From contig CAJQUN010000421.1 of assembly GCA_907163345.1 (NCBI GenBank), forward strand, positions 62,001 through 126,000: a DNA stretch of 64,000 nt. Direction: 5' to 3'. Position 1 is the stretch's first letter; every line of letters starts with the position of its first letter. A program made the translations under genes and the position numbers. Origin of the DNA: Haberlea rhodopensis. Lineage: Eukaryota > Streptophyta > Magnoliopsida > Lamiales > Gesneriaceae. This document shows positions 56,154-64,000 of this stretch, piece after piece. The notes under the pieces were generated by a model. It was not told the DNA's origin and made no database searches. It saw only the letters and a list, made by a program, of their open reading frames with translations.

Positions 56154-57222
56154 ATGAATTTAAATCTTGTTAAGAAACAGAATACTGTTAAGAACAGTAT
56201 GGTACTAAGAATATGATGTACCCCAGAATTTAGAATCATTAAATAGATGGACAATTCCAAAAATTGAACCTAAACTTATATATAAGTTAGGAGCTTTTAA
56301 AAGATTAGGAATTAAACAAATTGTTAAAACTACTGAAGAAGCAGTATCATTAAATAATGATGAAATGGTTTTAAAATTACTTAGTGAAAAGGATATTTTA
56401 CCTTATATCGAAACTCATAAATTTCTTCACATTGGTTTAGTGCAAATTGCTTTTAAACCTTTAACTTTAGAAGGATTACCAGAAAGCTTTATAGCAGCTT
56501 TAAGAGATGGAAGAAATTTAAATTGGAAACAATCTTTGATTGGAATTATTCAATCTAGTTTGGCTCATGGCCCTGTTTATTTTGATGTTTATCCAAATTT
56601 ACAATTATCATTATCTGATATTAATATATTAGATGCTTTAACATTAAATGTTAAAACTCATGGTTATAATTATGCTCCAGGAACAGAAATAATTTGTATA
56701 TGTTATCGTATTTATTTTAAACCTTTGCATACATTAAATCCTCAATGTAGGAGAATGGATAAACCCATTAATGAAACAATATTGATTGAAACTAATTTTA
56801 GTCGATCTAACATTACAACACGAAGAGCTATTAAATGGGATGAAATTGTTTTCCCTAATAACTGGACAATTGAACATGCAATTCCTGTTCAAACCAGAAT
56901 TCAAAACAATTTAGTTGATGTTATACAAACAAATGAGGGTTCAATTCAATTACAATTTGAACCAAATAATCAACAAAAATTATTACAATCTATACCTAGA
57001 TCTTTAAGATCTAAATCATCTAAGTCATATTCATCTTTTTCTCATATATCCCCAATGGAGGAAAATAATTCTCCACATAGAGCTTCAACATCTGCAGTTC
57101 CGAATTTACCTGATAATTTACAACAGGAAAGAATAAGTAAATTATATATTAATCCAGACAATATTGTCAGAGGATTAAAAGAATCAGAAATAACTGAATC
57201 AGAAATGAATTTTTCTTTATGA
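56154..57222 (+). pseudogene. Viral movement protein (30K type), 5' frameshift
   Basis: Cell-to-cell movement protein that would act at plasmodesmata. The open frame runs from 56209 to the TGA at 57220-57222, but similarity seems to start upstream in another frame (ATG at 56154, ending in a TGA at about 56214), implying a one-base shift near 56210. Internal blocks typical of caulimovirid 30K proteins are HIGLVQIAFKPLT, DGRNLNWKQSL, GPVYFDVYPNLQLSL and ICICYRIYFK. The first in-frame ATG downstream of the shift is at 56365. The C-terminal third is Ser-rich and less conserved. The stop overlaps the next ATG by four bases (ATGA at 57219-57222). Confidence 0.88.
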
Positions 57223-57959
57223 ATAATACACCCAAAATAGATTTTAGCCCTGGATCGAGTGCCAGGCAGAAAATAAAAAATGAATTTAATCAACCTAAAT
57301 GGGAACAATTTAGACAATGGTTTTTTGACAATATTTCAAAAGAAAAACAAACTTTGTTACAGAATGAATTTTATAAATTTTGTTCTGAACAAAATGCTTA
57401 TATAGCTTTTATATCATGGTTTATATCAACATATGTTGAACCCTATATTCAAGTATTAGAAAGGGCATATAAACTTTCGAATGGTAATATTTTGACAAAT
57501 TTATATCCTCCTCAACAACCTTTTGAAATTGAAAAGGAAGGAACGATTCTTAATTTTTCAGCATTTTCAAAATTATTAGAAAATGAGACTTTACAACTCA
57601 CATGTCAACATATTAATAAATTATTAAAACAACAAAATTACACAAATCTTTTCCTAGTTATTTTAGGAGAACAAATTAATCTATTACATAATAGAATTGA
57701 GAATATTAGTACAAAAATTGCACACATTCAACCTTTAGTTGGAATGACACCACCATCGGATATAATATTAACCACTCCAAATATCCAACCTCCCCCTGAA
57801 ATCAAGGATTTTAAATTAAAATCAATGGGAGACTTTGAACAATTTTTAGAAAATAAATTTAAAGATTTAAAATTATCTATTTCAGTTTTAGATACTGATT
57901 TCCAGGATCAATTATCTCATGGCAATCACAAACAAGTCATTGGTGATCAAATAAAATAA
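57219..57959 (+). CDS. Viral ORF of unknown function after movement protein
   Basis: 246 codons, fully open, starting inside the stop of the movement protein (ATGA overlap), an arrangement that would allow termination-reinitiation. The protein is hydrophilic with a Phe/Trp-rich N-terminal half (about residues 25-70) and a helical, probably coiled-coil section about residues 125-165 (NLFLVILGEQINLLHNRIEN). It ends with an acidic/amphipathic stretch. Virion-associated or aphid-factor-like small ORFs occupy this place in caulimoviruses, but I see no diagnostic motif, so no role is assigned. Confidence 0.7.
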   Translation: MNNTPKIDFSPGSSARQKIKNEFNQPKWEQFRQWFFDNISKEKQTLLQNEFYKFCSEQNAYIAFISWFISTYVEPYIQVLERAYKLSNGNILTNLYPPQQPFEIEKEGTILNFSAFSKLLENETLQLTCQHINKLLKQQNYTNLFLVILGEQINLLHNRIENISTKIAHIQPLVGMTPPSDIILTTPNIQPPPEIKDFKLKSMGDFEQFLENKFKDLKLSISVLDTDFQDQLSHGNHKQVIGDQIK

Positions 57960-58022
57960 ATTAAAAAATAGATGGGCAAATAAGCCCACTCAAAGCTTAT
58001 TTTATTATAGTAGGCCATCTCA

Positions 58023-58838
58023 ATGGATACTCTCCATGAAGAAACTGACCTTAATGGAAATAATAGTTATAGTGGTAAACATATTTATGAATGGAATATT
58101 GATGGTTATCCTGACAAACAAATTTATAATCTGGCTCATAGAATGCTTATGTATTCCACTATTTGTAAAAGTAATGGCAATACGGATAAAAATATTGCTA
58201 ATATGATTATTGCTGGATTTACTAGCCAATTAAAAGGCTGGTGGGATAATTATTTAACTCTAGCTAATAAAGAAGAAATCATGAATACAGTTAAACAAGA
58301 AAATAACATCATTGTAGAAAATGCTGTCTACACTTTAGTTGTTAATATTATTGATCATTTTACTGGTAGATATTCTGAACAAAATGAAAATATTCGAACT
58401 CTTTTACAGAATTTAAGATGTAAAACATTAACTGATTTTAGATGGTATAAAGACACATTTCTCAATAGAGTTGTGGAATTACAAGATTGTAATAGTTCAC
58501 ATTGGAAATCCAAATTTGTTGATGGATTACCTCACCTCTTTGCTGAAAGAGTTAGGAAGAACCTTAGAAATAATCATATTAATATCCCTTATGATTCCTA
58601 TACATATGGAAAACTTATTGGCGCATGTATCCAAGAAGGATTAGCCCTATGTAATGAAATTAAATTAAATCAACAAATTAAAAGACAAAATTTGTCTGAA
58701 CGAAAACATTTAGGACAATTTTGTGAGCAATTTGGTATGGACATACCATCACAAAATAAGATTTATACTAAAAATAAAACATACAAAAATGAGAAAAAAT
58801 TTCAAAAACCTTATTATAAGAAAAGGAGAAAAGATTAG
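58023..58838 (+). pseudogene. Viral coat protein region (frame broken before zinc knuckle)
   Basis: 271 codons from ATG 58023. The central region is typical of caulimovirid coat proteins: GFTSQLKGWWDNYLT, ALCNEIKLNQQ, SHWKSKFVDGLPHLFAERVR and the SYTYGKLIGACIQEGL stretch. The C-terminus is Lys-rich, then a TAG at 58836-58838. The zinc knuckle that should follow lies in a different frame (58904-58945), so an indel occurred around 58825-58840. The middle portion is duplicated at 63597-64000. Confidence 0.85.
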
Positions 58839-59315
58839 CTCACAAAAGTGAAAGGAAAAAATTTAGACAATCAACTAAAATACCTAAAAAACAAAATATA
58901 ACTTGTTTTAGATGTGGTCATACAGGTCATTATGCTAATAGATGCAAGATGAAAGAAAAAATTAATACTTTAGATATTCCTGATAATATTAAGGATGCTC
59001 TTAATACAATATTAGTACACACTTCGGATAGTTCTGATTATTCATCAGATTCATCTTATGATTCGAATGATTCAGATGAATCAAAAATCTTCAGGTTTTA
59101 GAGAATGATCTAGTCATTCAGAACCAGATTGTTGTAAACCTTGTTCTATAGGACAACCCAGTATTAAGACTATTTCAGATGAATCAAATGATTTACATTA
59201 TAAAATATTATCACAATTTCAGGATTTAAATATAAATACTTTAACTAATACCAATATATTAGAATTTCTCAAATTAGTTAAAGACCCTGAATTAAGATAT
59301 AAATTAATTGATCAA
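58839..59315 (+). pseudogene. Viral coat-protein zinc knuckle and linker (shifted frame)
   Basis: CFRCGHTGHYANRC at 58904-58945 is a CX2CX4HX4C RNA-binding knuckle, preceded by a basic stretch and followed by a Ser/Asp-rich acidic segment (about 59010-59085), the usual C-terminal arrangement of caulimovirid coat proteins. A stop near 59100 and further frame changes separate it from the polymerase frame. Confidence 0.82.
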
Positions 59316-61583
59316 ATGGAAGATATACCTTCCACTTCAACTTCCAATAATATTCCCCAGAATAATATTGTTAGTACCAATGATCCGTATTCTATGACAG
59401 AAGTTTATAAGCTTCTAAGACAAAGACAATCATATGATACTCCTACTTCAATTAATGATTTGTTTATAGAGATTGATAATCTTAAACAAGAAATTAAATT
59501 TCTTCAACACGAAAATAAATTATTTGATACTCGAATTTCTAAATTAGAAGATAATCAAATTTCTAATTCTCCAATTACATCTCCAAAATTTCCTGATAAG
59601 GACAATTTTCAGTTACCACCTGAACATGATTTTCTTGCAACATTAGAAATTCTAGTTGCTCAAAAATGGTATACTCAGATTACTTTATTAATTGATAATC
59701 ATTTTTCCAAAACATTTACAGCACTTATTGATAGTGGTGCAGATTTAAATGTTATTCAGGAAGGATTAATTCCTACTAGATATTACACCAAAACAACTCA
59801 TAGTTTATCTCATGCTGGTGGACAGAAATTAGATATCCAATATAAACTTCCTCAAGTTTCTATTTGCATAAATCGAACATGCATAAAAACTAGCTTTTTG
59901 TTAGCTAAAGATATTACTAATCAAGTAATACTTGGATCTCCATTTATTACCCAATTATACCCAATTACTTATATTGATAATTTAGGTATTCGTGGTAGTT
60001 TTGAAGGAAAAACTATTTTCCTAAAATTCTTAGATGCTCCTTCACCACGATACATTAATATTATTCATGATCATATTCAAAATAAAATTCACCAATTACA
60101 ATTTTTAAAATTTGAAATAAATACAATCACAATAAGTGATCAGTTAAAAAATCCAAGATTACAGGAAAAAATTAAGTTAATAGCACAACAATTTTCTTTA
60201 GAAATTTGTAGTGATCATCCCAATGCTTTTTGGAATCGAAAAAAGCATATTATCTCTTTACCCTATGAGGATGATTTTAATGAAAAATTAATCCCTACAA
60301 AAGCTCGACCATGTCAAATGAGCTCTGAGTATTTAGAATTATGTAAAAAGGAAATAGAATCCTTATTACAGAAAAAGCTAATTAAGCCGTCTAAATCTCC
60401 TTGGTCTTGTACTGCTTTCTATGTTAATAAAAAGAGTGAACAAGAACGTGGAGTGCCAAGATTGGTTATAAATTATAAACCATTAAATAAAGTCTTAAAA
60501 TGGATAAGACATCCAATCCCTAATAAAAAGGATTTATTAGATCGATTATATGATTCTCTCATATTTTCAAAATTTGATCTGAAATCAGGATATTGGCAAA
60601 TACAAGTCAATCAAAGTGATACTTATAAAACTGCTTTTAATGTTCCAATAGGACATTATGAGTGGAATGTGATGCCCTTTGGTTTGAAAAATGCACCTTC
60701 TGAATTTCAACAAATCATGAATGATATTTTTACTCCTTATAGTGAGTTTATAATTGTTTATATAGATGATATCTTCGTATACTCTAAAACAATTGAGTTA
60801 CATATAAAACATTTAGATATGTTTAAGAAAATTATCATTCAAAATGGCTTAGTCATATCTAAACCAAAAATGTCTTTATTTCAAACTGAAATAAGATTCT
60901 TAGGCCATAATATTAATAAAGGAAATATAATTCCTATTTCGCGAAGTATAGAATTTGCTTCTAAATTTCCAGATAAAATAATTGATAAAACTCAATTACG
61001 AAGATTTTTAGGAAGCCTAAATTATATTTCTGCTTATTATAAGAATTTAACTCAAGATTCAGCTATTCTATATGATAGACTTAAAAAGGTTCCTAAACCT
61101 TGGACTGATGAACATACCAAGGCAGTTCAAACTATTAAGCAAAAGGTAAAATACTTACCTTGTTTAATGATAGCAAATCCAAATTGGAATAAAATTATTG
61201 AGACAGATGCCTCTGATATTGGTTATGGAGGTATATTGAAACAAATAGATCCTATTTCAAAAAATGAATTTTTAATTAGATTTTATTCTGGCAAATGGAA
61301 TGACAGTCAGAAAAATTATGCAACTATAGCAAAAGAAGTTCTTGCAATTGTTAAATGTATCTTAAAATTTCAGGATGATTTATATAATCAAAAATTTATA
61401 ATTAAAACAGATTGTAAGTCAGCTAAATTTATGTTTAATAAAGATTTTAAACACGATGTTTCTAAACAAATGTTTGCTCGTTGGCAAGCTCATTTAGCTC
61501 CATTTGATTTCGATATCATATATAAAAAAGGTGAAGAAAATTCTCTTCCAGGCTTTTTGACTCGTGAATATTTAAATGCTTGA
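59316..61583 (+). CDS. Viral protease-reverse transcriptase-RNase H
   Basis: 755 codons without a stop. A coiled-coil segment lies at about residues 45-80; aspartic protease with LIDSGAD (Asp139-Ser-Gly) at 59730; the RT begins near residue 335 and contains LVINYKPLNK, FSKFDLKSGYWQIQV, NVMPFGLKNAPSEFQ and the catalytic YIDD at residues 482-485 (60759-60770); RNase H starts around residue 625 with TDASDIGYGG (Asp631) and has KTDCKSAKFM further on. All the main catalytic residues are visible, so this part is not obviously dead, although the frame probably once joined upstream sequence. It would copy pregenomic RNA to DNA. The ATG at 59316 is simply the first in frame. Confidence 0.93.
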   Translation: MEDIPSTSTSNNIPQNNIVSTNDPYSMTEVYKLLRQRQSYDTPTSINDLFIEIDNLKQEIKFLQHENKLFDTRISKLEDNQISNSPITSPKFPDKDNFQLPPEHDFLATLEILVAQKWYTQITLLIDNHFSKTFTALIDSGADLNVIQEGLIPTRYYTKTTHSLSHAGGQKLDIQYKLPQVSICINRTCIKTSFLLAKDITNQVILGSPFITQLYPITYIDNLGIRGSFEGKTIFLKFLDAPSPRYINIIHDHIQNKIHQLQFLKFEINTITISDQLKNPRLQEKIKLIAQQFSLEICSDHPNAFWNRKKHIISLPYEDDFNEKLIPTKARPCQMSSEYLELCKKEIESLLQKKLIKPSKSPWSCTAFYVNKKSEQERGVPRLVINYKPLNKVLKWIRHPIPNKKDLLDRLYDSLIFSKFDLKSGYWQIQVNQSDTYKTAFNVPIGHYEWNVMPFGLKNAPSEFQQIMNDIFTPYSEFIIVYIDDIFVYSKTIELHIKHLDMFKKIIIQNGLVISKPKMSLFQTEIRFLGHNINKGNIIPISRSIEFASKFPDKIIDKTQLRRFLGSLNYISAYYKNLTQDSAILYDRLKKVPKPWTDEHTKAVQTIKQKVKYLPCLMIANPNWNKIIETDASDIGYGGILKQIDPISKNEFLIRFYSGKWNDSQKNYATIAKEVLAIVKCILKFQDDLYNQKFIIKTDCKSAKFMFNKDFKHDVSKQMFARWQAHLAPFDFDIIYKKGEENSLPGFLTREYLNA

Positions 61584-61593
61584 AATATTTTCA

Positions 61594-62915
61594 GGTATGA
61601 GTCAATCTTCTCGATGAACTTCCTCTTATAGAACACGTAGGCTTATAGCCAGGAATTTATCTCAAGAGCAGGATCATTTATATCAGGAATTCCTTGCTTT
61701 TAGACAACAGAGAGAGGGTAATATCCCTGAAACAGAAACAACAGCATCATATGCTAATATCGTTAATAACGATGAAGGAGAATCACATAATTTTATCAAA
61801 AATGATTCTCAGGAAATCATATTTTTCCTTGAAGATATTGATCTAAAATAAGGCAATGAACCCTGGAAGATTATGAGCAGGTATATTGACACTGTATCAT
61901 TTGCTTATGGGACATATAAGTCTCGAAATTATTATGAGCAATTACTCATAAATAATTCATGCGAAATTATGCGATTTCCTTTAGGACAAAAGGAAAATTT
62001 TACTTTTAGTAAAATCATTACTAAGCGAGTCAAAACTCCAACTGAATGGGGAATATCACCTCTTAAGGAAAAAGAATTTGCTTTTCCTAATAATCAGATG
62101 ATTAAATATAATTATTGGGATTATGTTGAAGCCTTTCATAAAGTCTTCTTCTCTGAAAATAATAAGAAACGACATTCGTGGTTTATTAAAATTTGTACTG
62201 AAGTATATAAACATGATATTCCAAATTGGTTTATAAATTGGTGGGGCAAATATGGCACTACGCAAAAAATTTTACCAAATATTGCACTACGCAAAAAATT
62301 TTACCAGAAATTTATAAAACCTATTTTGATGAATGGATTGATTTATCTCCTAAATTAATTCAAATGCAACAACAAAGTTCTGGTATAACAGGAATAACAT
62401 CTTTCTATTTCTTTGTTGAATTTTCTATTCCTTGGATTTGGAAATGGTCGCCAGAAGTATCTTATACTGATACTCACATCCCCTGCCTTAAAAGGAATTT
62501 TTATTCAAAATTCTGGGATAAAATGTTAAAGGAAAACCCAGACACCAAACAAGTATTTGGAATGGATACTTTGGAACTAATTGCGGATACCATTGCTACT
62601 TATCAGACGGATAACTTTGTTAAAAATTCGTTTGAGCAACCTTCACCATTTGAGCACATTGCTCGAAAATGTCGAATGAAATCCGAGGTAATGACTAAGG
62701 AGAAAATAATTGAAGAATATTTGGAAGCAATGAAGAAGGATATATTAACCAGATTTGATGATGATAACATGTCTGGAAAATCAATTTCTGAAGATTTACA
62801 GGATGCACAGGATCCAAATATTCCTTTTGATGATATTTTTGAAACATTCAAAGCCACCATGATGGAAACTGGGTCTACTGGATCCACCTCAAAAGATAAA
62901 GACAAAGCACTATAA
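61594..62915 (+). pseudogene. Last viral ORF, unknown function, broken at three places
   Basis: One reading frame from ATG 61594 to about 62280 is interrupted by TGA at 61612-61614 and TAA at about 61850-61852, then shifts frame through a 29-bp tandem duplication (62255-62283 copied at 62284-62312) and continues as 62226-62915. Visible features: a Gln/Glu-rich N-terminal part, a conserved-looking Trp-rich centre (PNWFINWWGKYG; FSIPWIWKWSPEVSY) and a Lys/Glu-rich acidic C-terminus ending in a Ser/Thr/Asp/Lys tail. The position after RNase H is that of the ORF of unknown function in some endogenous pararetroviruses, or of the translation transactivator in caulimoviruses. No transactivator motif was recognised. 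Confidence 0.75.
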
Positions 62916-63166
62916 AAAGAAGATGTTGATTCCCCGCATTATTTGGCTCAATGGCAGACAAACTTTAGTGGATATGACTAAAGTGGAATATTTCTTTAAT
63001 AAAGAATTGTACGATGGAATATATTCCATCCACTATCTTATTACTTTATTTCAGTGCGTCTACTGTTGTAAATTAGTGTGGTTCTTGTTTGTACTTTTTT
63101 ATTATTAGTCTGTACTGTTTTTATTTTGTGTTTGAAGTCCGTATTTGAAATCCGATGTTTCACTCC

Positions 63167-63173
63167 TATATAA
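63167..63173 (+). promoter_or_regulatory. Putative pararetroviral TATA box
   Basis: TATATAA in the context CACTCCTATATAAGGAGCTT, in the non-coding region after the last ORF, where caulimovirids carry the promoter for pregenomic RNA. Confidence 0.7.
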
Positions 63174-63241
63174 GGAGCTTTTATTTCCTTTGTTTAGCAG
63201 ACGAAAAATCATCCACTCTTTGTAATATTCTCGTTCATCTT

Positions 63242-63247
63242 AATAAA
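63242..63247 (+). terminator. Putative pararetroviral poly(A) signal
   Basis: AATAAA 75 bp downstream of the TATA box. In caulimovirids this closeness gives a terminally redundant pregenomic RNA. TTTGT-rich sequence lies around it. Confidence 0.6.
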
Positions 63248-63596
63248 CAGTTTGCTTTTGGTTACACCTACTATTATTCTGCTCTTCATTTCTGTAAGTA
63301 TTATTTTATCTTTATTTTTGTTTTATCATAAAATTATGATAGGCTAATTATTTACTTGTGTTAGCTTAAATCTCATTTACTTACTTATGCCTTGAATTGG
63401 TCCTTTTGTATCTTATGAATAAATCATTCTAGGTTGGAATAGTAAAACTGGCATTTAAGAACTATTGTACTATAGCCCGCTTATGACGAGGTGTGTCGAT
63501 TAGGGTGTTTTTGTACTATTATAGTTCAAGGATTGACGGTTTGTATATTCTGTAGAATTCATAGGTTCATGATGAATTCATAGGAGGTCTCGAATG
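63248..63596 (+). other. Viral leader-like non-coding DNA
   Basis: No coding frame. It contains GAACTAT (about 63460) and ATAGTTC (about 63521), which could close a leader stem. I could not find the tRNA-Met primer complement TGGTATCAGAGC expected in a caulimovirid leader. Similarity to the coat region starts abruptly at 63597. Confidence 0.5.
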
Positions 63597-64000
63597 TAAT
63601 TATTTAACTCTAGCTAATAAAGAAGAAATCATGAATACAGTTAAACAAGAAAATAACATCATTGTAGAAAATGCTGTCTACACTTTAGTTGTTAATATTA
63701 TTGATCATTTTACTGGTAGATATTCTGAACAAAATGAAAATATTCGAACTCTTTTACAGAATTTAAGATGTAAAACATTAACTGATTTAGATGGTATAAA
63801 GACACATTTCTCAATAGAGTTATGGAATTACAAGATTGTAATAGTTCACATTGGAAATCCAAATTTATTGATGGATTACCTCACCTCTTTGCTGAAAGAG
63901 TTAGGAAGAATCTTAGAAAGGATCATATTAATATCCCTTATGATTCCTATACATATGGAAAACTTATTGGCACATGTATCCAAGAAGGATTAGCCCTATG
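63597..64000 (+). pseudogene. Second, truncated copy of the viral coat-protein region
   Basis: Matches 58247-58651 at nearly every base, same orientation, and runs off the window. One T is missing near 63787 (ACTGATTTAGATGG versus ACTGATTTTAGATGG), shifting the frame, and there are several substitutions (GTTATGGAATT, TTTATTGATGG, ATTGGCACATG). It is a separate viral fragment or part of a head-to-tail rearrangement. Confidence 0.92.

Larger units (their letters stand above)
56140..63600 (+). mobile_element. Endogenous pararetrovirus (Caulimoviridae), broken
   Basis: AT-rich block unlike its surroundings with the gene set of a plant pararetrovirus in collinear order: movement protein, unknown ORF, coat protein with zinc knuckle, aspartic protease-RT-RNase H, a further ORF, then a non-coding region with TATA box and AATAAA. 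No integrase, LTR or TSD. There are several frameshifts and stops and a 29-bp duplication, so it is a decayed copy. Genus not assigned: the 30K movement protein and this order suit several endogenous genera (Florendovirus- and Petuvirus-like), but here the movement protein is a separate frame. It is followed directly by a second coat-protein fragment, so the locus is rearranged. Confidence 0.92.

Noticed and set aside
62923..63108. Small frame after the last viral ORF
   Set aside because: It lies in the T-rich non-coding region ahead of the viral TATA box and shows no protein features.
63248..63596. Viral tRNA-Met primer site in the leader
   Set aside because: No TGGTATCAGAGC-like sequence was found here; the leader may be incomplete because of the 63597 breakpoint.

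Overview
This is a gene-poor stretch of a eudicot-like plant nuclear genome, almost entirely transposable-element DNA. I see no host gene, tRNA, rRNA or bacterial-type operon. The evidence for a plant is the Ty3/gypsy lineages present (chromodomain-bearing Tekay/Del-like chromoviruses and an Athila-type element with a tRNA-Asp primer site), long LTRs of 1.6-2.8 kb, initiator-tRNA-Met primer sites, 5-bp target-site duplications (TSDs), and an integrated Caulimoviridae (plant pararetrovirus) genome. I cannot name the species.

The layout can be read as nested insertions, most of them proven by exact TSDs. (1) 1-8241: right part of a non-coding large retrotransposon derivative (LARD, family A, copy A1, minus strand). 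It sits inside a reverse B-type LTR (8242-12374), which also carries a family-A solo LTR (9544-12031, TSD AGGGG). (2) 12375-14311: anonymous LTR-like DNA. (3) 14312-20331: a family-D element related to A, with another solo LTR inside (16263-18672, TSD ATTAT). (4) 20332-55655: an Athila-type element F split by a solo LTR of family G (22633-25408, TSD TGCCC) and by chromovirus C (27933-55412, TSD AGCAG). C contains chromovirus B (32374-50686, TSD GAATA), and B contains an almost pristine LARD, A2 (36189-45665, TSD TCCAA). C's 3' LTR holds a solo LTR of family H (51735-53966, TSD CCTTG). The chain A2 in B in C in F in D is five levels deep. (5) 55665-56140: fragments plus AT-rich microsatellite. 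(6) 56140-63600: a broken endogenous pararetrovirus (movement protein, unknown ORF, coat protein with zinc knuckle, protease-RT-RNase H, unknown ORF, promoter and poly(A) region), followed by a second truncated coat-protein copy (63597-64000).

The autonomous-type elements (B, C) encode gag, protease, RT, RNase H, integrase and chromodomain, all now broken. The LARDs encode nothing recognisable but share their primer site, polypurine tract and LTR motifs, so they were probably mobilised in trans.

The most unusual signal is not a gene. Nearly every GATC-rich cluster in these LTRs is an array of the perfect palindrome CGATCGATCG, arranged in pairs whose starts are 21 or 22 bp apart (two helical turns). 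The arrays occur in at least five families, including the unrelated Athila element, with unrelated spacers. Several LTR families also carry arrays of short hairpins whose stems differ from copy to copy by compensatory changes. Both patterns suggest selection on structure or spacing rather than on primary sequence.
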